NCBI GenBank assembly: GCA_009733575.1
Contig: ML769441.1
Coordinates: 50,585 to 114,584 of the forward strand
Reading direction: 5' to 3'
Length of the DNA: 64,000 nucleotides
Source: Gymnopus androsaceus JB14
Taxonomy: Eukaryota; Basidiomycota; Agaricomycetes; Agaricales; Omphalotaceae
Shown here one piece after another: positions 43,897-53,547 of this stretch. The notes beneath the pieces are model-generated. The model made no database searches. It was not told the DNA's origin and saw only the letters and a program-made list of their open reading frames with translations. Within the stretch, counting starts at the first letter, position 1. Each line of letters starts with the position of its first letter. The position numbers were made by a program, and so were the translations under genes.

Positions 43897-46800
43897 ATGA
43901 TTTCTTCGAGAAAATTGTCCCCTGTAAAGAACCAGTCCAGAAAGTGTTCAGCTGAGACACCTCTGGCAGAGAGGCCTCTCAAGCAGAGGAAAATTAACGC
44001 ATCTTCCCAAGACCATCCCTTCTTCACTGCAATTCCACAAAAGCCCACGGGTTTTGTTCCATCTTCTCCATCTGGAAAGTTGAAGAAGACAATGACCTCC
44101 GCGAAGGTCAAGAAGGCCAAAGTAGAAGAGGATGGAGAGGCAAAGATAAAGACGTCCACGTCTAATCTGTTGTCAGTGGAGAAGGAAGCAAAGATAGCGT
44201 TTACAAAAGATATGGTCAAAGAGTCCGGAGGCGGCCAGAGCACCTTGGCTACAACTGGCCGGACTCTCCGGCACCTTGCTACTGCTGGTGTCCTTGAAGT
44301 CTCCACAAAGAAGTGGAATAACTTTTCAAGGAAAATTTCAGACATGGGTGGCGATTCGAAACTTGATATTCATGATCCCAATGGTATTTTCTGCCTTGAT
44401 TGTGAATCCTGGGTTGCGATGAAAGAAACCTACAATACTTCGCGCTGGAAAGAGCATTTGAATAAATGCAAACCAAAGCAAAAGGTTTGACCACTCACCA
44501 ATTTCGAGTCTTTTGAACCTCTTGGTGCAGCACAAATAGTTTATGCTCATGGAACCGTACTTTCCCCACCTCCTCCTCCCCGTATCATCTGAAAGGCCTG
44601 CCCTGGAATCACCAAATTTTTTGAGCCTCGAATTAAGCAATACTTGAAGAATGTTGAATCCGATGGTGGTGGGTCCAAGAGTCTTGGATATTTTAGTACA
44701 CAGCTATTTGACAAAGACTATCAAAGTCTGTCAAAAGCTGAACAGGACCAAGTTTGAATGGCTGTCACCCAAGGTTGTACTTGGCGCAACCACTTCAAAA
44801 GGGATATTGAGGCTGTCTTTGCATGTGGAGAGGCACCTTGTGAGTGTTTTTTAGAGTTTGAGGAAGGTTTTGAGGACTTGGTGAAGCCCTATACACCATG
44901 CAGCAATTGTATCCTTGTTCACCATTCCGCCAACTTTCAAAAAGCCTTGAACAAGAAGAGGGCTGACTCCGAGACCAAGAAGTTCATTCCCGATGCTCAT
45001 ATTCACTCCAAACTCCGACAAATTTACAAACGGTTCAAGGGATTGGAATCTTTAATCACTGAGGCAAAAATAAGCTCTTTCTATTTTTCATTGTCCTGGA
45101 TAAGTGCTCATGACAGTTGCACAATTAGGAAACTAGTCAACCTCTTTTACTTTGCTATGTCCATCATGTTCTCAAAGGAGACTTTGACGGATGTACTGTC
45201 TTCAAGGGCTTAGTTGAAGCTATGGTAATTGGCACTGAGCGCGAAGCTAAAGGTAAAGACACTCAAAACATGAGGTATGCACTGGAGTACGACAACCTAA
45301 CGAACACGATTCATGATATGAGTCCATGTGTATACCGAATGTTGAGTGGCCATTTGAAGCTTCGAAGTGAACGTTCGATCCAGTAAGTCTTCTTTGCAAT
45401 TTTCTGTCATTTATGAATAACAAATAATATATTGTACTAGAGACAAGAATTCAAAGGCCTCTCGTTTTCCGATTGGGATCAAAGATTCAACTTTCAAACT
45501 TGTTAGCGAGTATTGCGAGAAGTATAATTGGCCAAAAGGTTATCCCTTAGCTCTCGCAGTCAATGATACAAAACTTTTTGCTACTCTTGCACCAATCTTT
45601 GACTCAGAAAGTCGAATCTGGCGCCTGGTTGGTGCTGTCAGTGAAACTTCAATAACGATTCCGGACTATGAAACCTACCAGCAGACAATCAAAGAGCACT
45701 TAAGCAATTACGCCCTTGCAACAAAGGTATGCAGCTATAGTATTCTGTTCAAAATGCAATCTAATGCTGAGAATTCAGGTTCGGCTTTGGGCTCTTCAAA
45801 TTCCAATTCCGGGTATACCATCCCTCATCCTGGCAGTCTTGCCAATTAGCTCAACCTATAAAGCACCTCAGCTTGCTGAATACCAGTCAACACTCTTACA
45901 GGGGCTTATTTCTCGAGGCTATGGCGTAATTTTGATGGCTGCTGATGGTGCAGCGGTTGAGCGAGATTGTCAGCAATGCTGTGCATCTGCTGTGGCAAAG
46001 GAGGAGAAATCAACTATCTGTTATCTGGACAGTAGTAACAAAGATCTCATTGTCAGCTACTATAGTCTCAATGGGCAATTCTTCACCCTTGCTCAAGATT
46101 CACTGCATTTACAGAAGACAGCGCGTAACAACTCATTCACTGGTGCACGTCTCCTGATTCTTGGAGATTTTGTTGTACACTATTGTCAAATTCATGACCT
46201 TGCGCTTAAGCCAAACAGTCCACTTTACCACCGCGATGTTATCAAGTATGACAAACAGGACGACAACGCAGCTGGGCGAATGTTCTCGAGTCGTTTCCTT
46301 GAGCACAGTAGCCAAGATCCTATGACAAACATGGGACTTATCGTCTATCTGTTTGTTTTTGGTGAACTAGTTGATGCATTTCAAAGCCGCAACATGGCCC
46401 ATCGAGATCAAGCTACTATTGCCATCCGAACCATTCTTTTCCTTCAGACCTGGCGGAAATTCCTTGCCAAGATGGGTTATTCTGAAAAGTGTCATTTCAT
46501 CTCTGCTGCCGCATATGACATTTGTATCACTTGCACAAACTCATTGCTTGCTCTCATGTTCATCCACCACGATTGTTTACCCCAGAAACTACTGCTCATC
46601 CCTCACAAGCATATTACTGAGTTTATTGAGCATGTCTTTGCAGAGATGCGGAAGTTAATCCTGGATTTCAACATGCAGCAGACATTACTTTGTGTGCCTA
46701 AGCTGGGAAGGATGTCAAAAACGAGTAGCTCCGCAATGTTTTCCAAACCTACATACAAGAAAACTGCGAACAGATATTCACATGATTTTCTGAATGACCG

Positions 46801-48417
46801 GGAGTGTCATTTCAACTATGAATTGCTTTGGACCTTCCCCAGTGATGTTGAGTTCTCCGCTATCTACAAAACTGCGGTTGAAGAGAATCATGCCATATGG
46901 GGGCTACTTCGAATCCCTCATCCTGATCTTCTTGAGTCTTCAACTCTTTCCTCGGCACCATTGTCCTCCGCTGATATGACTGATAAAGATGAAGAAGAAG
47001 AGGAGGAAGAAGAGGGGGAGATGGATCATTTGGATGAGGATGCACAGATACGAGTTCTAATTCAGCAAGTCATTAACCAGATTGATACCACAACGCATCT
47101 TACTGGATCAGAGGATAGCCAGCTTGACACATATGAGCTTGCCAACCTTGCGCTGTCTATACAGGAACTAGCTGACATGTATGATATAGTTTCATTCTTA
47201 ACTGCATTGACACTCACCACATATTTAGAAATAATCTTCCAGACCAGGATCCTCAGCATCTTGAGCTACTCCGAGCTGAAGTTGCCCAAGCAATCAGCCA
47301 GCATCCCCAGGCCATGATTGCAATTCTACAGCATGCCTCTTTGTTGTTGGAATCATCCAATTCGGAGACACAGCCGCTGGAGATAGTTTCTTCCCCTCCC
47401 ACTTATCAGCTTGAAGATGTCCTTCCTGATGATCTCAACCCCTTGATTTTGATTCGGACATCACACCAGAGTCTCCAGGCAGCAACTGGAGTACAAGGGT
47501 ACAAGGCATCAACCCAGAATACAATTAGTGTTGCAGGTAAAACACAGATTGTTTCAGACAGGATGAAACTCTCAATGGAAATGAGCTCAATTCTTCGCCA
47601 TGCGGAAGATCGTGGAAGCAGTAGTGGCCTTAATCGCCAGGTTCGTTGGACTGGAAATGTGTCTACATCTACTACCTCTGCCATAGCCAGTGGCAACACA
47701 GCTAATGCCAAAGTTGCTGCAAATGGACGAGCATCCCAGGTAAGATCTGTGTTCATGTTTGTCAAGTTGTATACTTATAATATTTGCCCAAGGTTATCAA
47801 TCATCGTCGTAAGATATTTTCCGAGCACACGAATCTCTCAAACCTCGTTTCCGAAGCTCTTGTGAGTAAGTTGGACACGCTTGAACATGAGAGGTACGGA
47901 TTCATACTGGTGGATAATACTATTTTCCTCGCAAGAGGTGAGTATATATTTGAACTGGATTCAATATTGAACAATGCTAACAGCAAATATTGTAGTCATC
48001 TCAATTTACTCAAAAAACGGAGGAAAAGCTGGTGCCCACGCCTGGGTGTCTTCTGTGACAAGCATTGGAAGTGTTTCTTATCTTGCAGTACAAACTTACG
48101 AGGCGTATGGCTGTGGTAGGATTTTCAACACCGTCCATCACAAGTATGCAGCAACAGTTGGCGTGGGGCTCCACCATTATAGCCATATTCCTTCCAACAC
48201 TTTCCTGATGGTTCTATCTCCTGGCGCGGTTGCAGTTATTCAGAATGGCCTGAGGATTACGGAGGCAGCCTGGAACTCCCATGAAAAGCTTTTGAGTGAG
48301 ATAGAAGGCATCATAGAAGCGGTGAAGAAGCTCAACAAGGTGAACAAGTTGTGGAGGAAAGCAAAAGATGTTGGAACTTTGGCAGATGATGATGACGGTG
48401 ATGAGGAAGAGCTTTGA
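43897..48417 (+). pseudogene. Large transposase-like gene with three in-frame TGA codons
   Basis: From ATG 43897 one frame runs to 45213, broken only by TGA at 44488, 44590 and 44755. It encodes a basic, Ser-rich N-terminus, a zinc-finger-like CLDCESW...HLNKC and KFFEPRIKQYLKN. Later pieces are about 45150-45385 (ALEYDNLTNTIHDMSP), 45440-45726 (PIGIKDSTFKLVSEYC), 45779-47180 (core), 47230-47740, 47793-47938 and 47997-48417, joined by short introns. The core has ADGAAVERDCQ, DSLHLQKTARNNSFTGARLL, HRDVIKYDKQDDNAAGRMFS and FGELVDAFQSRNMAHRDQA. The D-x2-H-x2-K-x2-RN spacing and the following 'LFD-x3-SRN'-like block recall P-element/THAP9 transposases, a tentative RNase H-fold link. A frame change near 45060-45150 may be an intron or a break. 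Confidence 0.6.
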
Positions 48418-48639
48418 ATACTTCATAAATCACAGAAATTCATATGTATTGCGAAAAAAATGTATATCTAAGGCTATATATGTTGGGTATAAAAGTTCGG
48501 ACAAGTTCATCCAAATCTTGAGGTCAGGTCGAGAGTTCGGACGAGGGTCAAAGCTAAGTTCTCACGGAAAGTTCGGACATGGTAAGCCAGATTTTGGAAT
48601 TTTTTGGGGCAACCTCTGAGAGGAAAATCAGGGGTCCTG

Positions 48640-48843
48640 ATTGCTCTCAATCAAGCACTTGGACGGGTTCGACTTCAGCAACAACAAATATTTCTCCCCC
48701 GGTGTGGCAGTGGCAAAGCCAGGATTCACTCGGGAGGTGGAGATGAGTGTGTCCCTGTGGCTGGATGAGGACCCTGGTTGTGAGCTGGAGGAGGAAGATG
48801 ATGATGATGAACTTGATGGTGAACTGGATGTGGCCCTGTCCAT
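48640..48843 (-). pseudogene. 5' part of the minus-strand gene interrupted by the 6.4-kb element
   Basis: The ATG is at 48841-48843 (MDRATSSSP), followed by a run of about a dozen Ser, then RVNPGFATATPGEKYLLLLK and NPSKCLIES just before the element. Fusion to 42194 at the shared CTCAA gives LIE-ASFTQFY in frame. No family recognised. Confidence 0.5.
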
Positions 48844-48899
48844 AGCTCTAGACGAATCTTTGTAACTAGTATTGTATCTGCAGTCATAGTATATATACT

Positions 48900-50035
48900 G
48901 TATGCCTCCTAGCACGTAGGCACTAACGAAATAAGTGCCTTATGGGTGCTCCGATAAGGCGTGTGATGGCTTAAGTCCGATATCTGACCTGATTAGTCAA
49001 AATTTTAGAAGGTTTTATTTGTACCTGGGGGATTCCCCTTATCTACTTGTACACAAGCAAAAGAGTACCCTCCCAAAGCTTTTATATAACTGTGTAGTGG
49101 GACTTACAGGTGAGTTTGTGTCATCCTCTCTGAGTGCTAGTTTACGTCTGTGGCTCCCTGTTGTAAGATACTTCCGTTCTATCATACTTCCTTTTAATGT
49201 AGATGTACTTTTCTACAGTGTCCCTTGTGTAGGGAGCTCTTACTTACTGATTCTCCTCACTTGTAGGTTTCCAACGATATGCATAAGTCTTATACTTTGA
49301 TTATATTTCCAGTCTGAGGAAACTTATCATTGATGAGATTATACTTCCATCTCAGATCTTGCTACAGGATCCATATCTTCTGCACTTTCTATCAAAAGTA
49401 GTTTTGATTCCTTTATTCATATGTGTGTCTCATTGTCTGGTCTTTAATCCAATATCTAGCTTGATATCCCAACTTATGTTTAGTTATGTCTCGACCAAAC
49501 TTTAGTTTGGTATATCAATGCCATATCTCTTTTAATACTGTAATTACTGTTTTATAGGCCTTATAAGCTTATTCGAAAGATAGGTGTATCACCGGGAGGT
49601 GCGTTTTTTGTGGCAAAGGATGGATGGGAAGCGCAAGGTATTTCATTCAAGTATTGTGTACAGGAATGTTGGAAGGCAGTTGGGAATTGCAATTTGGCAC
49701 TTTTTATGTCCATTGTCGGAAGGACAGGCTGTGGTTAGGTTTTGTGCGATTCAGTGCGAGGCAGGGGAAAAATTATTGTTAAAATTTTTCTTTCTCTCTT
49801 TATTTTTCAAAAGAAAAATAATAGTAGTATGTACATCCCTCTCTGTGTTATCTTCATTTCAGTGACTATATGGACCGCTCCAAGTCCTCCATTATAGTTT
49901 TTGATTGCTTGCGAGATTTGAGGCTACCAAGACTTGAACTTTGAAGTACACGGCAGTAGCGATTTCCCACAAGGTTTGCAAGGAGTGAAGCTCCGAGCAT
50001 ACAAAAACTAGCTTTTCCCATTTTTGTGCCGCTTA
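48900..50035. other. Intergenic stretch before segmental copy 3
   Basis: No gene supported. Frames at 48935-49300 and 49584-49865 are hydrophobic or short and carry no motif. An AAGAAAAATAATA-type AT-rich patch lies near 49790-49825. Confidence 0.45.
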
Positions 50036-51057
50036 CAAGTTTTTGACAGCTATCTTCCAGACATACATCAAGAGCTACGTGGCTAGGTGGATAGATACAA
50101 ATAGATATTGTATATTGTATGTCTGAATCTGACGCAGATTGCGAGAGTTGGTCGGTCCGACGCGACCATCCTGTACTGAATTATTTGAAGGCTGATGTGA
50201 GTTCCTAAGGTAACTAGATTAGGACTTCGGAGGAATAAGAACGTAGAGTCGGGAGAATGCTAATGATGTTGTTGTATTGGAGATCATTGAGCGGGTCGGA
50301 AGGTTCGAACCCTTGATATTCTTAATCCAGTACTTGCCTCCAGCATCCCCGATATTGACGCCTAGCGCAAAGCATACAATCAAGGGGAAGCTTGAAATCG
50401 ACTTCTCTAGACTGCGAGCCAAGGCCAGGTTTTTAGTACACGCATGAACTAATGGATGTGAATGTCATCTTTAAGGGAGACAAAATTCACCGGAGGCTGC
50501 GTGGATCTTTACAGAGTAGTAAGATGTTTCAGCGATCTGTGTCTTTCGCATCGGGGAATAACATCTAAATTCTAGTGAATTTGGGCTGTTGAGGCGAGTC
50601 CTATATCTAGCAATATCATCATTGAATCCTATCCGAGGATCCTCGAAGCTCCGATTCGCAAGCTAAAAACTGTCTTAACGGCTGAAGAAAAAATTTAGAG
50701 AACCAGATATGGCCACGATCGAAAATAGTGGGGCTAACTCCTCTGTGGAGTGATTGAATGCATCGCTTTATCCTACTTCTGGCTCAAAATTGGTAGACAA
50801 CATTACTTTCTGAACGATGACCGACGCTGACCGACGCTCACAAATTCACGATGTTAGGCGCGATTACCTGAGAATGTAAGTCTGTGTTTCAAAGGACAGG
50901 AATGCCGCTGCAAAGTTTTGTCCCCTTAAACTTACCACACCTCTAGTACGGAGGAACTTTTTCTATCCGTTATTTGCGGATAGTACACAGGCGGAACTTG
51001 ATCATAGAATGCGGGAACTAGTATCTGCCAATATTTGCATATGTTCGGGCTGGTTGG

Positions 51058-51064
51058 TATAAAA
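51058..51064 (+). promoter_or_regulatory. TATA box of cupin gene 3
   Basis: TATAAAA only 66 bp upstream of the ATG. The leader between them is shorter than in copies 1 and 2 because the pyrimidine-rich stretch after GCTTATCAGCCAC is deleted. Confidence 0.75.
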
Positions 51065-51129
51065 GGTGGTGTGTTGCCCTGGCATTCGTTAGCTTATCAG
51101 CCACTCATCTATTAGTACTCCCCTTCAGC

Positions 51130-51930
51130 ATGTTGTTCGCATCCTCTGTCGCCTTCGCCGTTCTTGGCTTGACGATGTCAATTCAAGCAGCGCCTCTTGA
51201 AGCACAGCATCCTATGATGCATCCTGGTGCTGCTGGGCCTACTAAAGTCACCTCCCCACCACCAGTCCCACTCGCCACCAACGCGGCACAACTCGCAGCA
51301 GAACTTATAACCGAGCCCAGCAATGTCAATAAGCTGACCGCGTTGCTAACCAAAGATGGGAACCTCCTCACTGGTCAAGCCCTTCGCAATCTCACAGTCC
51401 TCGATTTCAATAACCAGAAACCTGCGGCAGGTGCAGAGGGCGGTTCTATCCTCCTCGGCACTGTCTCCAACTTCCCTATCCTCGAGACTGTTGGCATCTC
51501 TGGTGCGGTCTCCTTCTTCGAGCCTTGTGGTCTCAACATACCTCACTTGCATCCCCGCGCTGACGAGTTCCTGATCGTCATGGAGGGCCAGCTCGAAACC
51601 GGCTTCGTCATGGAGAATGGTTTCAATGCTGAGGTCCACACTCAGCTGGGGCTCTACCAGGGAACAATTTTCCCACAGGGCAGCATTCATTATCAATACA
51701 ACCCTACCTGCCACAACGCCACCTTTGTCGCTGCATTGAACAGTAATGATCCTGGCAGGAGTGATGTCGTTACCAGCTTCTTCATGTTGGAAGGCGCGGT
51801 GGTAAATGCCTCTTTGGGATTCCCAAAGACCATTGGAGGCCATAACATTAAACAATGGAAAGAATTCCTACCTGTCAACTTGGCGAAAGGGGTGGAGACC
51901 TGTTTGAAAACGTGCGGGATTCCGATATAA
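51130..51930 (+). CDS. Secreted germin/spherulin-like cupin, paralogue 3
   Basis: Intronless, 266 aa, signal peptide MLFASSVAFAVLGLTMSIQA. Very close to paralogue 2 (linker EAQHPMMHPGAAGPTKVTS, with a three-residue insertion). Motif 1 GLNIPHLHPRADEFLIVMEG and motif 2 GTIFPQGSIHYQYN keep all metal ligands. The sequon NNAT of the other copies is HNAT here, so one glycosylation site is lost. C-terminus CLKTCGIPI keeps both Cys. Expected to be a secreted metal-binding cupin; catalytic activity unknown. Confidence 0.85.
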   Translation: MLFASSVAFAVLGLTMSIQAAPLEAQHPMMHPGAAGPTKVTSPPPVPLATNAAQLAAELITEPSNVNKLTALLTKDGNLLTGQALRNLTVLDFNNQKPAAGAEGGSILLGTVSNFPILETVGISGAVSFFEPCGLNIPHLHPRADEFLIVMEGQLETGFVMENGFNAEVHTQLGLYQGTIFPQGSIHYQYNPTCHNATFVAALNSNDPGRSDVVTSFFMLEGAVVNASLGFPKTIGGHNIKQWKEFLPVNLAKGVETCLKTCGIPI

Positions 51931-51989
51931 TTTACTTATCATTTTCTCGGAATAATTTCTTGCTTTCTCTCAGAATTAATCCATCGCTT

Positions 51990-53545
51990 TACTTAGTATC
52001 TCATTACTTACACTGACCTATAGGCATTTCCACTAGTCGTTCTGAATGGCACTGTCGCATCATAGTAGAATGTATCCTCATCCATCTTTGCCTATCGGAT
52101 AGATAGAGCATATCAGATTATTTTACTTATCGTTGATTTAGTACCAGAGTTATATTCGTTCTTAATAAATCTCTAGTGCTGTTATTCGTTCATATGTTCT
52201 ACTCCTATGGATTGAAAGAGTTCGGTCGAACTGCTGCTCAGTGATCTGCCCATCCTTAATGACTCGGAATCCGAGTTGATGTAAGTATATTATTCACTGC
52301 CCTGACATACACTAAATGGATTTGTATGTAGAACTGGGACAGTAGCAGCGCAATATCTAGCCCGAGCGTGAGTAAGACGTTCGGGCACTACAGATCTCTC
52401 TGAAACATTTGTTTTTGCATCACACTTATCACTAGTCATATTGGGACTAGGGACACCATATAGGGGCGAGCCGCCACTACTATAGGTTGTATGAAGATTC
52501 CAAATTCTTCGATTTCCTCAAGTTGAATTCATCTTTCATTTTTGATTGTCTGGCTCCTTCTTCACAACAGATGTCAGATACTGGTGGCTTTCGGGTAAAC
52601 TAACCGTGGACAACCATCGGATGGGGTATGATACCAATCCTGTTTGCGGCTGTTAAAGATCTCGGAAAGATCTAGGACTAAAGCCCTGCAATCCCCCTCA
52701 TGTCAGAAACTTTGAAGCGAAAAGGAAGGAACTCGGAGCTGATAAGCTTTGAAGCTATAGATTACTACCATACTCATGGAAGAACGATATACTTGAAGAG
52801 GTCGCGAATATTACTAACCTTCACGAACCAAGACCAAAATCTCATAGAGGAGGATGAACAAGTACTATGAAGCGAGAGAACTTCAAGCTGAGACTTCACA
52901 AGAATTTTTTCAAGGTGATTACACTAGGATCCGTAGCCCGGCGGTGCGTGGGTCCGCTGCTAACACCAATCTGAGGATGATAGTAAGCGTGTTCCAGATA
53001 CCGCACTGGCACCAATGACTCGGAGCTTAACTAGTCCCGATAGCCTGTATCAACTCAATCTTGTAGCAGCGAACTCCTCATTGCCTTTTAAATTTTCAAC
53101 GGTGATGTCAGTTAAGTGTCAAAGCGTAGAATCTCGAAAGTAATTTGTCGACACCAAGGTTTTAAGGACGGTTAACGATCCGGATCCACGTGGCGCACTC
53201 CGCTGCACCGGACTCCGCTAGGTTTAGTAGGGCGTAGTATTTCCGAGCTATATACTTACATATGTACATGTATACAATACATGGAAGCGAAAAGATGATA
53301 AATAATCCAGGGAACAAAACAAAGGAAGGAATGTGTCTACTGTAAGAGGAAAAAATATGTGTTGCAACGCTCATTAGCGAGCGAAATGTAGCAAGATGTA
53401 GTACATGAAGTGGCGTGTATACCTAACAGTGACAATAAAGATATTGGTGCAATCACCGTTCAAGCTCGAATTCTCCACCCATCGCCCTTTCTTGAAACTT
53501 TCCCAACACCACCAAACCCTTCTCGCACGACGACCCATAGACCAG
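51990..53545. other. Noncoding 3' flank of segmental copy 3 and following intergenic DNA
   Basis: No gene supported. The TCGCATCATAGTAGAA unit (about 52050) and the CTATTGAAAG-type block (about 52208) match the flanks of the other cupins. Confidence 0.5.
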
Positions 53546-53547
53546 TA

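Larger units (their letters stand above)
42195..48639 (+). mobile_element. 6.4-kb TIR transposon with Ulp1-like protease and large transposase-like gene
   Basis: Both ends start with the same 19 bp, CAGGACCCCTGATTTTCCT, in inverted orientation, followed after a variable 9 bp by GCCCCAAAAA. Subterminal motifs AAAGTTCGGAC occur three times near each end (about 42229, 42276, 42318 and 48491, 48531, 48566), all in the same orientation. Between them are two plus-strand genes: a Ulp1-type cysteine protease and a transposase-like protein. No exact target duplication was found; flanks AGCCTCAA (42187-42194) and GCTCTCAA (48643-48650) share CTCAA. It is inserted into a minus-strand gene. Confidence 0.8.
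50039..53150. repeat. Segmental duplication, copy 3 (carries cupin gene 3)
   Basis: Compact version of the repeated unit. Upstream landmarks: GCTACGTGGCTAGGTGG at 50073, TTGGTCGGTCCGACGCGACC at 50147, GATATTGACGCCTAGCG at 50351. Downstream: GAGCTTAACTAGTCCC (about 53022) and TGTCAAAGCGTAGAATCTC (about 53117). It contains no obvious transposable element, so it is the best picture of the unit before copy 2 was invaded. Confidence 0.75.

Noticed and set aside
43897..48417. Assignment of the transposase to the KDZ (Kyakuja-Dileera-Zisupton) superfamily
   Set aside because: Attractive because of the Ulp1 neighbour, but I see no Cys-rich CxC domain or the usual KDZ motifs; the core resembles P-element-type spacing more. 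Left unclassified.
50290..50320. GGTTCGAACCC, which looks like a tRNA T-loop (B box)
   Set aside because: No cloverleaf with acceptor and anticodon arms can be drawn around it, and the related segmental copies do not conserve it.
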